A stretch of DNA of 64,000 nucleotides from Rubrivivax sp. (GTDB lineage: Bacteria; Pseudomonadota; Gammaproteobacteria; Burkholderiales; Burkholderiaceae_C). Position numbers and translations under genes: made by a program. The notes under the pieces were generated by a model that did no database searches, was not told the DNA's origin, and saw nothing but the letters and a program-made list of their open reading frames with translations. Location: contig JADCGP010000021.1 of NCBI GenBank assembly GCA_020248915.1, forward strand, positions 32,663 through 96,662. Reading direction: 5' to 3'. The first letter of the stretch is position 1, and every line of letters starts with the position of its first letter. Below are positions 43,292 to 51,624 of this stretch, piece by piece.

Positions 43292-43816
43292 CTATGCCCC
43301 CTGGTGCGGCTCCTGCTCGGGCGCGCCGGGCGCGCGCAGCGGCACGCGGCGTCCTGCGTAGCTGCGGACCCGGCGCGTGACGAGCCGGGTGAGGCCCCCG
43401 AAGGCCCTCACCGCCGCGTAGTACACCCATCGTGGCGCGAAGGCATCCCGCTCGAGCAGCCCCAGGAAGACGCGGTCGGCCTGGGCGCGGCTCAAAGGGA
43501 GGTCGGCATCCAGGAACTGGTACAGGACGTCGTGCACGAGCGAGGCGTAGTAGGCCTTGGGCCGGCGCGTGATCTCGTTCGGGATCCCGTCAGGGGTGCC
43601 GACGACGATGTCGAGCACGGCGAACTTCGGCGTGCATCCGTCCCAGGCGTAGTGCGCCTTGACCACGGCGCGGCCCCCCGGGTGCAGCTCGAGGCGGCAC
43701 ACGCCGCTGCGGTCCTCGAACGCACAGGCCTCGGCGATCTCCACCGGCACGTAGCGCGACAGGTCCAGCTCGTAGTCCGCGGACAGCTCGTAGATCCACT
43801 TCACGGAGAACGCCAT
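43292..43816 (-). CDS. DUF1353-like protein
   Basis: 174 residues from the ATG at 43816 (GGAGAACG-like site upstream). The core reads AHYAWDGCTPKFAVLDIVVGTP and KAYYASLVHDVLYQFLDADLP, then SRAQADRVFLGLLERDAFAPRWVYYAAVRAFGG. This pattern (aspartate-Gly-x-Ser/Thr-Pro followed by a LVHDxLYQ helix) resembles DUF1353, a family common in prophages and plasmids. No phage genes flank it here. The family call is moderate. Confidence 0.75.
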   Translation of the reverse strand: MAFSVKWIYELSADYELDLSRYVPVEIAEACAFEDRSGVCRLELHPGGRAVVKAHYAWDGCTPKFAVLDIVVGTPDGIPNEITRRPKAYYASLVHDVLYQFLDADLPLSRAQADRVFLGLLERDAFAPRWVYYAAVRAFGGLTRLVTRRVRSYAGRRVPLRAPGAPEQEPHQGA

Positions 43817-43827
43817 GGCCGCCCCAT

Positions 43828-44007
43828 TCAATCGTTCGCGGGCAGCCCGAAGCGCGGCGATCGGGTCCCGCGCAGGGCCCGCACCCAGAACCACAGCTCG
43901 AGCGCTGCGCCGACCACGACCACCGACAGGGCGCTGCGATCGAACCCGACCGCGCAGCACCCGAGCGCGGCGAGCAGGCTGCAGGCGGTGACGACATGAC
44001 GGGTCAA
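43828..44007 (-). CDS. Short two-helix membrane protein
   Basis: 59 residues from a TTG at 44007 that has AGGAGCG correctly spaced upstream. Two hydrophobic helices (VTACSLLAALGCCAVGF and ALSVVVVGAALELWFWV) are followed by a basic tail. The frame could start further upstream, but the ribosome site favours this TTG. It precedes the DUF1353-like gene by 11 bases. Function unknown. Confidence 0.55.
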   Translation of the reverse strand: MTRHVVTACSLLAALGCCAVGFDRSALSVVVVGAALELWFWVRALRGTRSPRFGLPAND

Positions 44008-44152
44008 GGGGCGCTCCTTGCGCGATGGGGTGACCTCGAGGGCGTTGCTCGAGGTACGGCGGCCGGGCGCTTCGGGTCGGGCGCCAGGCAAGTTGCGCGC
44101 GGGTTCGTCGTGCCGGGTCGGTGCGAACCGGCCTGGAGCTGCCGCGTGCGCC

Positions 44153-44929
44153 TCAGGCCGCGCCGCCCGGCGATTGACGCAGCATAGCAAGCCGCGCCGA
44201 CAGCGCCGGCACCCGTTGCGCTCCGCCGGCGAGCCGCTGGTCGTGAACGTACTCGTCCGTCGCGGTGACCCGCCAGCCCTCACGCCCGAAAGCCTGCTTC
44301 AGAGCCAGCACGATGCGCAGGAAGTCGTGGCCCTCGTCGGCGTTGCTGTCGATGTGGATGACGCCGGCCATGGGCCGAAGCAGCAGGTCGGCCAGCGCCG
44401 CTGCCGTGTCTTCCATGAACGAGCAGGCGGGCCGCCACGAGCGGCTGGCCCGGACTTCGCCGCCCGAGGCCTGCCACTGGTCCAGCGCCATCAGCATGTT
44501 GTTGCCGGGCTGCCGCGGGTCGATCTGCCAGCCGAGCCTGGCGATGCAGGCCGCGGGGCAGGCTGCGCGCACCGCGTCTTCGCAGGCGCGCTTGTACTGG
44601 CCGTAAGGGTCCTGGGCGTTGCGCTCGTCGGCCACGCCGTGCGGCCCGTCGGGCTGGTGGTGGAACACCATCGCCGTGCTGGTGAAGAGGAACGGGATGC
44701 CACGCCGAGCCGCGTGGGCGGCCAGCCGCGCGGCCCAGTCCTCGCTGCCCATGCCCAGGTGCGCGATCGCGTCGGGCCGCACGCGCCGCAGCCACGCATC
44801 GCCGGCGGCCGCGTCGTCCGGTGCGACCTCGTCGCGCCGCCAGCCCAGCACCTCGTGGCCGAGGACCTGTGCCCGCCGCGCCAGCACCGGCGCCAGCGTG
44901 CCGCGCAGACCCGTGACGAGCCACCTCAT
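44153..44929 (-). CDS. NAD-dependent epimerase/dTDP-dehydrorhamnose-reductase-like protein
   Basis: 258 residues from the ATG at 44929. The Rossmann opening is RWLVTGLRGTLAPVLA, the strand-4 motif IAHLGMGSEDWA, and the active-site Ser/Tyr/Lys equivalents are FLFTSTAMVF and DPYGQYKRACEDAV. It is an extended-SDR resembling RfbD/RmlD-like reductases. No nucleotide-sugar genes are adjacent, so the substrate is open. Confidence 0.85.
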   Translation of the reverse strand: MRWLVTGLRGTLAPVLARRAQVLGHEVLGWRRDEVAPDDAAAGDAWLRRVRPDAIAHLGMGSEDWAARLAAHAARRGIPFLFTSTAMVFHHQPDGPHGVADERNAQDPYGQYKRACEDAVRAACPAACIARLGWQIDPRQPGNNMLMALDQWQASGGEVRASRSWRPACSFMEDTAAALADLLLRPMAGVIHIDSNADEGHDFLRIVLALKQAFGREGWRVTATDEYVHDQRLAGGAQRVPALSARLAMLRQSPGGAA

Positions 44930-45006
44930 GGGCGCAGCCGGCCCATCTGCCCGATCCGCGCCACCGCACCCCTGGCGTCCATCCGAGGCCCCACGCGCCC
45001 TTGCGC

Positions 45007-45378
45007 CTACGTGCGCCCGCTCGCGCGTTCGTGGATCACGAACCGCTTGCGGGTCGGCTCCTCGACGCGCCACGTGCCGACGAAGCCGGCGGGGATGACG
45101 AACTCCATCCCCGCGGTCACCGTCACGGCGTGCCCGGCCTCGTCGGTGACGACGCTGCGGCCCTCGAGGATGCTGCAGTACTCCTCCTCGGTGTACCTGA
45201 CGCGCCACTCGCCGACCTCACTGGCCCAGATGCCGACGCAGAACTCGCCGCAGGACGACTCGTGATCGAGCCAGACGGTCTGGCGCGGGTCGCCCGCGAC
45301 CAGCTTCTCGGGGGCGACGCGCAAGGCCTGCGGTTCGCCCCGCGGCACCGCCGGGAGGACGCGCACGGCCGGCTTCAT
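45007..45378 (-). CDS. Cupin protein of the DUF861 (EutQ-like) type
   Basis: 123 residues. The cupin core reads EFCVGIWASEVGEWRVRYTEEEYCSILEGR, then AGMEFVIPAGFVGTWRVEEPTRKRFVI, a layout typical of the DUF861 cupins. It lacks the classical HxH metal pair, so it may not bind metal. Downstream is the epimerase gene, and the GGCT-like gene is 22 bases upstream. Confidence 0.9.
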   Translation of the reverse strand: MKPAVRVLPAVPRGEPQALRVAPEKLVAGDPRQTVWLDHESSCGEFCVGIWASEVGEWRVRYTEEEYCSILEGRSVVTDEAGHAVTVTAGMEFVIPAGFVGTWRVEEPTRKRFVIHERASGRT

Positions 45379-45399
45379 CGCGTGCCCTGCGGCGCGACG

Positions 45400-45882
45400 T
45401 CAGGCCGAGCCCGACCAGCGCAGGTTCTTCGCATGCTCATGGGTGTACTCCTCGATCGGCCCGATGTGCGGGCCCGTCCCGGCGAGCCGGGATTCGTGCT
45501 GGACGTAGACGAAGGCCGGCCACGGGCCGGCGGGCCCGCACCCGTTGCCGTCCCCGTCCCCGTCGCCGTTTCCGTCGCGCTCGACCTCGATCGTCACGCG
45601 CTCGTAGCCGCCGGGCTCCCCCACCTTCTCGAGCCGGTCCATCCGCGCCAACTCGGCGGCGCCGACCTCGAACAGCTGACCGGCGACGCGGTGCCCCTGT
45701 CCTGCCGCCGGCAGCAGGCAGGGCAGCACGCCGTCGGCGAGGTAGAGCGGGTGCGGGTGCACGGTCCGGAAGCGCCCGGGCACGCGGCGCCCCCCGTTGA
45801 CATGGAAGTTCGGGAAGCCTTCCTTCAGCGAACCGTAGACGAACAGCAGCGACCCGCTCTCGGGTATGGCGGAGCGCGTCAC
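45400..45882 (-). CDS. Gamma-glutamylcyclotransferase-like (AIG2) protein
   Basis: 160 residues from a GTG at 45882 that overlaps the GNAT stop by GTGA. The YGSL motif is LLFVYGSLKEGFPNF, and the fold's glutamate lies in the MDRLEKVGEPGGYERV region. Between them and the C-terminus there is an unusual acidic-Gly insert NGDGDGDGN encoded by short GTCCCC-type repeats. Some family members degrade gamma-glutamyl dipeptides; others have no known activity. Confidence 0.86.
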   Translation of the reverse strand: MTRSAIPESGSLLFVYGSLKEGFPNFHVNGGRRVPGRFRTVHPHPLYLADGVLPCLLPAAGQGHRVAGQLFEVGAAELARMDRLEKVGEPGGYERVTIEVERDGNGDGDGDGNGCGPAGPWPAFVYVQHESRLAGTGPHIGPIEEYTHEHAKNLRWSGSA

Positions 45883-46328
45883 GGGGCGCGGCCTTCCCGC
45901 GCCACGCGGCGGTAGACGTCCGCGTCGTGCCGCTCCATGTAGCGCGCCGGCGCGGCCAGCGGCGCGAACCCGAACTTCTCGTACAGGCCGTGCGCGTCGC
46001 GCGTGACCAGCAGGCAGCGGCGCAGGTCCTGCGCGTCGGGGTGGTCGAACAGCGCCTGCAGCATGAGCCTCGAGATGCCGTGGCCGCGGAACCCGGGCAG
46101 CACGTACAGGTCGGCAAGGTAGGCGAAGGTGGCGCGGTCGGTGACGAGCCGCGCGAACCCCACCTGGCGCCCGGCGTCGCGTGCCGCGACGCACAGCGAG
46201 TTGCGGATCGCGCGCTCGAGCACCGGAAGCGCGATGCCCTCGGCCCAGTACGAGCGGCTCAGGCAGTCGTGCGCCGCGACGATGTCGATGCGGTCGGGGT
46301 CGAGGGTGATCTCCAGGGCCTGTGTCAT
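45879..46328 (-). CDS. GNAT acetyltransferase
   Basis: 149 residues from the ATG at 46328. The acetyl-CoA loop is DLYVLPGFRGHGISRLML (motif A), with CLLVTRDAHGLYEKFGFAPL as motif B. The N-terminal half has the RSYWAEGIALPVLERAIRNS segment common in a widespread uncharacterised GNAT group. It is translationally coupled to the downstream GGCT-like gene. Substrate unknown. Confidence 0.92.
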   Translation of the reverse strand: MTQALEITLDPDRIDIVAAHDCLSRSYWAEGIALPVLERAIRNSLCVAARDAGRQVGFARLVTDRATFAYLADLYVLPGFRGHGISRLMLQALFDHPDAQDLRRCLLVTRDAHGLYEKFGFAPLAAPARYMERHDADVYRRVAREGRAP

Positions 46329-46461
46329 GCGTCGGGTGGGCGGGCGGGGGCAGGAGCGCCGCCACCAGAGGCTACCCCACCTCGCCCGCGGCGCCGTACG
46401 CTCCCGCACCGCCTGCTCGCCGAGCACCGTCCCGGGGTACCCGGCCCCGGGTGGCACTTCC

Positions 46462-46749
46462 CTACTTCGGACTCGACGCCGCGGTTGCCGATCGCTCGGC
46501 GCTGCGCTCCTTGGCCTGCGCACGCTTGTCCGCCATCCGCTTCTTCGCGGCCTCCCGTTCCTCGGGGCTCATGGCATCCCAGCGGGCCTTGGCTTGTTCG
46601 CGCGCCTGGGCGCGCTCCTCGGGCGTCATCGACTTCAGCTTGTCCCGGGCCAGTTGCCTTTGCTCGGGGGCGACTGCCTGCGCGTACGCGGCGAAATTCA
46701 TCACGGCCAGGGCGATGCCCAGACCGATGGCTGCGAATGCCTGCTTCAC
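46462..46749 (-). CDS. Small secreted DUF3106-like protein
   Basis: 95 residues from a GTG at 46749 (AAGGA upstream). The signal peptide is VKQAFAAIGLGIALAVMNFA, cleaved near AYAQA. The mature part consists of helical repeats LARDKLKSMTPEERAQAREQ and KARWDAMSPEEREAAKKRM, a pattern resembling DUF3106/Spy-like periplasmic proteins. It may be a stress-related periplasmic helical protein. Confidence 0.8.
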   Translation of the reverse strand: MKQAFAAIGLGIALAVMNFAAYAQAVAPEQRQLARDKLKSMTPEERAQAREQAKARWDAMSPEEREAAKKRMADKRAQAKERSAERSATAASSPK

Positions 46750-46877
46750 GGTGTCCTTCCTTGTCGAGGTTTGCGACGGCCCGGCGAACCGGGACACGCC
46801 GCTCACATGGTGCGCCTCTGTCGTGAAAGCCCGTTTCTCGGGTACGCAAAGAACTGTGTCTGGCTGCCGCGCGCTCG

Positions 46878-47198
46878 CTAGGCCGGCGTCGCCAGCTTCA
46901 GTCCGACGATGCCCGCGACGATCAGCCCCAGGCTCGCGATCCGCCCCGCCGTGGCGGGCTCGTGGAACAGCACCATGCCGAGCACGGCCGTGCCCACGGC
47001 GCCGATCCCCACCCAGACAGCATAGGCCGTGCCCACCGGCAGCGACTTCATGGCCAGCCCGAGCAGCACGATGCTGCCCGCCATCGAGGCGAGCGTCAGC
47101 GCCGAGGGCAGCGGCCTGGTGAAGCCTTCCGTGTACTTCAGTCCGATGGCCCAGCCGACCTCGAGCAGGCCGGCGACGAGCAGCAGAACCCAGGGCAT
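46878..47198 (-). CDS. sugE: SMR-family transporter SugE/Gdx (guanidinium exporter type)
   Basis: 106 residues, four membrane helices. The essential glutamate is Glu13 in [13 protein letters not shown], and [19 protein letters not shown] is the SugE/Gdx signature rather than the EmrE one. Gdx proteins export guanidinium; some also export quaternary ammonium compounds. No guanidine riboswitch was seen in the 55 bases upstream. It appears to be a single gene. Confidence 0.93.
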   Translation of the reverse strand: MPWVLLLVAGLLEVGWAIGLKYTEGFTRPLPSALTLASMAGSIVLLGLAMKSLPVGTAYAVWVGIGAVGTAVLGMVLFHEPATAGRIASLGLIVAGIVGLKLATPA

Positions 47199-47253
47199 CC
47201 GTTGGCTCCCAGCGTGAAGGGGAAATCGCCCGTCGCCGGGCCCGCGACCCGGC

Positions 47254-47649
47254 CTACGCCTTGGGGCGGTGCAGTGCGCAGAGCTTGTTGCCGTCCGGGT
47301 CGCGGACGTAGGACAGGTGCAGCGTTCCCGCCGGGCCTTCGCGCGGGCCCGGAGGGTCCTCGATCGAGGTCCCGCCGTGCGCGACGGCCACGTCGTGGAA
47401 CCGCTGCACCTGCTCCAGTGTGTCGCACTTGAAGCCGATCGTGCCCCCGTTGGCGAAGGTGGCCGGCTTGCCGTCGATCGGCTCGCCGACGCCGAAGCTC
47501 ACGCCGCCGTGGCGGTAGAAGACCCGCTGGTGTCCGGTCCTGGCGGTGTTGCGGACCCCTTCGGGCGCGCCGAGCACGCCGAGCACGGCGTCGTAGAAGC
47601 GCTTGGAGCGCTCGATGTCGTTGGTGCCGACCATCACGTGGCTGAACAT
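47254..47649 (-). CDS. VOC-family (glyoxalase-like) protein
   Basis: 131 residues from the ATG at 47649. Two beta-alpha-beta3 modules are seen: [24 protein letters not shown] and a second half with [19 protein letters not shown]. The metal positions are partly present (His4, and His/Glu candidates in the second half). It is likely a vicinal-oxygen-chelate enzyme of unknown substrate. Confidence 0.92.
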   Translation of the reverse strand: MFSHVMVGTNDIERSKRFYDAVLGVLGAPEGVRNTARTGHQRVFYRHGGVSFGVGEPIDGKPATFANGGTIGFKCDTLEQVQRFHDVAVAHGGTSIEDPPGPREGPAGTLHLSYVRDPDGNKLCALHRPKA

Positions 47650-47755
47650 GTCTTCCGTCTCCTCGGTGCGGTTCGCGGCCAGGCCGCAGCGCGGATTGTC
47701 CACGCGCCGGAGGGGCTCGACCCCGACCGCGCCTGCCGGCGTGGCGGCGTGCCCT

Positions 47756-48319
47756 TCAGGCCGGCGGGTCAGAGCGCTGCTGCAGCCAGCGCTCGCGATC
47801 AAGCACGTGGGCCGCTACCGGCTCCCCGTACCAGACCTCGAGCCCGCGGTACTGCATGCCCAGCCGGCCCATCAAGCGTGCCGAGGCGACGTTGTCCGGG
47901 TCGCGGATGGCGATCAGCTCCGGGGCAGCGAGGTCGCCGAAGGCGAAGGCGGCCATCCGCGCCGCCGCCTCGCCGGCCAGGCCCTGGCGCCAGAAGTCGG
48001 GGTGAAGGCGCCAGCCGATCTCCAGCGGGTTGCTGCGCAGCGCGGTGAGGTCCGCGGGCGCCGACTCGCGCCGTGCGTGCTGGATGCATCCGGCCCCCAC
48101 GACGCGGCCGCTGGCCGGCTCCACGAAGGCCCACCAGCTCGTGCCCCATGCCGCCCAGCAGCGTTGCACGCGCTCGATTGCCGCCGCGGTCTGCTCGCGC
48201 GTCTCGGGCTCGCCGATGTAACGCATGACCTCCGGCCGGCGGTTCATCTCGCTCAGTCCGTCGAGGTGCCGGGCCGCGAAGGGCTCGAGCCGCAGCCGTC
48301 TTGTGTGCAGCGTCGTCAT
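47756..48319 (-). CDS. GNAT acetyltransferase, RimJ/RimL-like
   Basis: 187 residues from the ATG at 48319. It opens with TTLHTRRLRLEPFAARHLDGL, the typical RimJ-type N-terminus, has GEPETREQTAAAIERV and the motif A region LHPDFWRQGLAGEAAARM, and ends with NVASARLMGRLGMQYRG. It could modify a protein N-terminus or a small amine such as an antibiotic; unknown. Confidence 0.93.
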   Translation of the reverse strand: MTTLHTRRLRLEPFAARHLDGLSEMNRRPEVMRYIGEPETREQTAAAIERVQRCWAAWGTSWWAFVEPASGRVVGAGCIQHARRESAPADLTALRSNPLEIGWRLHPDFWRQGLAGEAAARMAAFAFGDLAAPELIAIRDPDNVASARLMGRLGMQYRGLEVWYGEPVAAHVLDRERWLQQRSDPPA

Positions 48320-48398
48320 GGATCGGCAGGCGGCGCATCGGCCGCCCGAGGCTGCGCGCATCCCGGGCCGCGGCCGCCCGCGCCACGCAGGCGCCGGC

Positions 48399-48818
48399 TC
48401 ACGGCAGCTCGGCGTGGACGTAGGCGGCCCAGGGGCAGAAGCGGCGGACCGTGTTCAGCCAGTAGCCCAGGTCCTGGTCCACCAGTGCCGGGCTGCCGTC
48501 GCACAGCTCGATGGCCACCTCCGTCAGGGCGAAGTCGGTGTAGTGCCAGCCCCAGGCGAGGTTGTAGCCGCCCGCCCCGGCCGCGATCGGCCCGTTCGGG
48601 AACAGCCCGCGCTGGGCCACCGGCAGGCGCAGCTGCTGCCGGGCCAGCGCGATGACCTCGGCCGAGCTCGTTCGGGCCCGGAACTCCTGCGATTCGGGGA
48701 ACCCGTGCAGGCGGAACACGAACACTGCGGACGGCGGATCGCTCCCGCCCCCGCCGCACGAGGCCAGCAGGGCAAGACCGATGAGGAGCGACTTGGCGGC
48801 GTGAGGCGGGCGTTGCAT
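48399..48818 (-). CDS. Lipoprotein with BP74-like domain
   Basis: 139 residues from the ATG at 48818. The lipobox is LLASCGG (Cys19). The single domain reads VFVFRLHGFPESQEFRARTS, GAGGYNLAWGWHYTDFALTEVAIELCDG, LVDQDLGYW and FCPWAAYVHAEL. The ELCDG-x-P and FCPW pairs, with their cysteines, match the calmodulin-binding BP74 N-terminal-like domain found in some bacterial secreted proteins. I identify this from memory of the pattern. Its function in bacteria is unclear. Confidence 0.82.
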   Translation of the reverse strand: MQRPPHAAKSLLIGLALLASCGGGGSDPPSAVFVFRLHGFPESQEFRARTSSAEVIALARQQLRLPVAQRGLFPNGPIAAGAGGYNLAWGWHYTDFALTEVAIELCDGSPALVDQDLGYWLNTVRRFCPWAAYVHAELP

Positions 48819-49118
48819 GGCGGGACGTGGCGGGCCTTGAAGACCGTGGCAACCGCGGCCCACCGGCTGCGAGCGCGGCGCTGGCGGGCGCGGGACGGAA
48901 GTCCGCAAAGCATAGACCGACTGCCGCCGCGTGCGGAACCGGCCCCCGGAGATCTGAGTGCCCAGCGGGACCGTGGACGCCCCCCGGCGGCGGGAACAGG
49001 CGGCCGGGGCGTGATCGGGCCCGGGCAAGAGACGGTTCCGCTCGAGCCGTGGGGAATTGGCCCTTGTCAACGGGCCGGCCGGCCAGGAAAGTACAGGCTC
49101 CGCCACCTGCGCATCGCC
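48819..49118. other. 300-base divergent intergenic region
   Basis: It lies between the BP74-like lipoprotein (minus) and paiB-like gene (plus). TTGTCA at 49064-49069 could be a -35 for the plus gene, but no good -10 follows. No coding pattern or repeat was recognised. The two promoters must lie here. Confidence 0.4.
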
Positions 49119-49769
49119 ATGTACAACCCGCCTCACTTCGCCGAGACCCGCCCCGAGGTCCTGCACCGCATCATTCGCGAGCACCCGCTGGGCACGCTGG
49201 TGCGCGTCGACGACGGTGCGCTCGACGCCGACCACGTCCCGTTCGAGTTCGACCCCGCCGTGGGCCCGCTCGGCCTTCTGTCGGCCCACGTGGCGCGTGC
49301 CAACCCGCTCTGGCAGCGCTGCCCCACCGGCACCCCCGTTCTGGTGATCTTCCGCGGTGCGGCGCACTACGTGTCGCCGAACTGGTACCCCAGCAAGCAG
49401 GAGACGCACCGCCAGGTGCCCACCTGGAACTACGAGGTTGTCCACGCCCACGGCACTCTCACCGTGCGCGACGACGCGCGCCACGTGCGGGCCCTGGTGG
49501 CGAGGCTCACGCGGCACCACGATGCCGGCGAGCCGCGGCCCTGGAAGATGGGCGAGGCGCCGCCCGACTACATCGACACGATGCTCCGCAACATCGTGGG
49601 CATCGAGGTGTCGATCACGGCGCTGGTGGGCAAGAGCAAGCTCAGCCAGAACAAGGAACTGCGCGACCGCCGCACCGCCGCCGACACGCTGGCCGGGCGC
49701 GGCCAGCGGGCGCTGGCGGAGGCCATGCGGGCCGCGCTGCCCCCGCTGGGAGACGGCGGCGCGCCGTGA
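49119..49769 (+). CDS. PaiB-like FMN-binding protein
   Basis: 216 residues from the ATG at 49119. The split-barrel FMN-binding fold is seen as MYNPPHFAETRPEVLHRII at the start, HVPFEFDP, LVIFRGAAHYVSPNWYPSK, VPTWNYEVVHAHGTL and IVGIEVSITALVGKSKLSQNK. These are all landmarks of PaiB, first described as a negative regulator of sporulation genes in Bacillus. In proteobacteria it is better viewed as an FMN/haem-binding protein of unknown role. Transcribed alone. Confidence 0.93.
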   Translation: MYNPPHFAETRPEVLHRIIREHPLGTLVRVDDGALDADHVPFEFDPAVGPLGLLSAHVARANPLWQRCPTGTPVLVIFRGAAHYVSPNWYPSKQETHRQVPTWNYEVVHAHGTLTVRDDARHVRALVARLTRHHDAGEPRPWKMGEAPPDYIDTMLRNIVGIEVSITALVGKSKLSQNKELRDRRTAADTLAGRGQRALAEAMRAALPPLGDGGAP

Positions 49770-49826
49770 ACGCGCCTTCGGTCGAGACCTCCGGCGCGCG
49801 CACGCCGGACGACCCGGCGCCGGGGC

Positions 49827-50825
49827 TCAGCTCTCGGCGGTGAACCCGATCTGCTTGACCAGCGGCCCCCACCGTTCGAACTCGGCGCGCTGGCTGCGCA
49901 GCATCTCGTCGGACGTCATCGCCAGCGGCAGGAGGCCCACCACGGCCAGCGCGTCGGCGAAGGCACGGTCGCGCACCACCGTCGCGATCGCCTGGCTGGC
50001 CGCCTGCACCACGGCCGCCGGCGTGCGCGCCGGTGCGTGGAAGCCGAACCACTCCTCGACCACCAGGTCGCCGAAACCCTGTTCGGCGAAGGTGCGCACC
50101 TCGGTGGCGAACGGCAGTCGCGTGCGACCGGAGGTGGCGATCAGCCGGATCTTGCCGGCACGGTGGTTGGGCAGGAAGTCGCCGGCGGGCGTGAACATGG
50201 CGCCGATCTGCCCGCCCACCAGGTCGGTGATGCCGGGCACCGAGCCGCGATAGGGCACGTGCTTGAGGTCGGCGTTCTGGCTCAGGCCCAGCAGCGCACC
50301 GAGGAAGTGCGGCGTCGAGCCCGCTGCCGGCGAGCCGTAGTTCGCCTTGTCGGGGTTGGCCTTGGCCCAGGCCACGAAGCCGCGCACGTCGGTCACGCTG
50401 GCCGGCACCGCCGGGCCCACCGCCAGGCCGTGGTGGATGACGGAAGACGTGCCCACCGGGATGAAGTCGGCGAACGCGTCGTAGGTGAGCTTCTTGTAGA
50501 CGTGCGGGTAGATCGACAGCGCCGAGTACGGCGACATGCACAGCGCCGAGCCGTCGGCCGGCGCGCTCTTCAGGGCCTCCAGCGCGATGCGGCCGCCGGC
50601 GCCCGGGCGGTTCTCGACCACGGGCGCGTTCTTCGCGTAGGGCGTGCCCGCCAGCCGCTCGGCCACGCGGCGGCACGCGATGTCGCCGGCGCTGCCGGCG
50701 GGAAAGCCGTAGAAGAACTTCGGCTGGTCGAAGGGCAGGGCCTGCGCGAACGCGCGCGGCAGCGCGCCGGCTGCCGCGGCAGCGCCGGCCAGTTGCAGGA
50801 GGAGGCGACGATTGGATCCGTGCAT
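49827..50825 (-). CDS. Bug-family (TctC-like) periplasmic solute receptor
   Basis: 332 residues from the ATG at 50825. The leader GSNRRLLLQLAGAAAAAGAL carries Arg-Arg before the hydrophobic core, so Sec or Tat export is possible. The mature part has the Bug pattern FFYGFPAGSAGDIACRRVAERL, VENRPGAGGRIALEAL, PHVYKKLTYDAFADFIPVG and YGSPAAGSTPHFLGALL. Bug proteins bind small carboxylates. No TctA/TctB membrane genes are near, which is usual for orphan Bug genes. It lies about 230 bases downstream of soxG on the same strand. Confidence 0.92.
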   Translation of the reverse strand: MHGSNRRLLLQLAGAAAAAGALPRAFAQALPFDQPKFFYGFPAGSAGDIACRRVAERLAGTPYAKNAPVVENRPGAGGRIALEALKSAPADGSALCMSPYSALSIYPHVYKKLTYDAFADFIPVGTSSVIHHGLAVGPAVPASVTDVRGFVAWAKANPDKANYGSPAAGSTPHFLGALLGLSQNADLKHVPYRGSVPGITDLVGGQIGAMFTPAGDFLPNHRAGKIRLIATSGRTRLPFATEVRTFAEQGFGDLVVEEWFGFHAPARTPAAVVQAASQAIATVVRDRAFADALAVVGLLPLAMTSDEMLRSQRAEFERWGPLVKQIGFTAES

Positions 50826-51057
50826 GGATGGTCTCCGGTGGACTGCTGCCGTGGGGCAGCCTTGGCGATCGCTCGCGCGATCGGTGGCCCAGCCCTGTCC
50901 GCGCAGCCCGGGAGCAGGCGGCACGGCATCGGGAGGGCAGTGTCGGCCCGGTTCGCCGGCCGGGTCAAGTGACCGCGTGGCCGGCTGGGCCGGGTCCGCG
51001 GTCGATCGATGGCGGCGGCGGCTCGGCAACGACCGGTGCGGACAGCACCGGGCGCAG

Positions 51058-51624
51058 TCATCGCGGCGCGGGTGCCGCTGCCTCGAGCGCAGCGCCTGCG
51101 TGGCTCAGCCAGCTCGCCAGGTAGTGGGCGTGGCTGCGGTCGGCCAGCAGCCACACCGAGTCGGCCTGCTGGCGCACCAGGGTCACTGCAATGTCGACGA
51201 GCCGCGCGCGCACGGCGCGGCCCGGTGCCGCGGGCAGCGCCTGGCTGTCGACCAGGCGGCACAGCAGGTCGTCGAGCCGCGAGCCGTGCAGCTCGAGGGC
51301 CAGCGTGCCGTCGGTCTGGTCGACGGCACAGGCCAGCGCGTCGGCCGCCAGTGCGGCCATCGCCGCCTCGGCGGTGGCGCGTTCGAAGCCCAGCAGCGTG
51401 ACCTCGCTCGGGCTGCGCCACAGCGCCACGGCGGCGATGCCTTGGCCCTGGCTCTGGCCATTGCCCAGCGCCTGCCCCGGCGCGGGGACATCCTCGACCC
51501 CGGCCGCGCGCAGCGCGGCGGCCAGCGCGTCGCCGGCGCCGGGCAGGTGCCGCAGCGCGATCACCGCCAGCGGCTCGATGCGGCGCACGGCCACCGGGCC
51601 GGCGTCGAACTCAGGCGCGGCCAT
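51058..51624 (-). CDS. soxG: Sarcosine oxidase gamma subunit
   Basis: 188 residues. The subunit is related to the C-terminal folate-binding fold of SoxA. Landmarks are PSEVTLLGFERATAEAAMAAL, VDQTDGTLALELHGSRLDDLL and LVDIAVTLVRQQADSVWLLADRS. Its start overlaps the end of soxA by 14 bases. In the heterotetramer gamma is structural. It completes soxB-soxD-soxA-soxG. Confidence 0.94.
   Translation of the reverse strand: MAAPEFDAGPVAVRRIEPLAVIALRHLPGAGDALAAALRAAGVEDVPAPGQALGNGQSQGQGIAAVALWRSPSEVTLLGFERATAEAAMAALAADALACAVDQTDGTLALELHGSRLDDLLCRLVDSQALPAAPGRAVRARLVDIAVTLVRQQADSVWLLADRSHAHYLASWLSHAGAALEAAAPAPR

Noticed and set aside
42989..43999. 336-codon plus-strand frame over the DUF1353-like region
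   Set aside because: No ribosome site or protein pattern; it is antisense to better-supported small genes.
47199..47253. guanidine riboswitch upstream of sugE
   Set aside because: Only 55 bases separate the genes and no ykkC/mini-ykkC pattern is visible.
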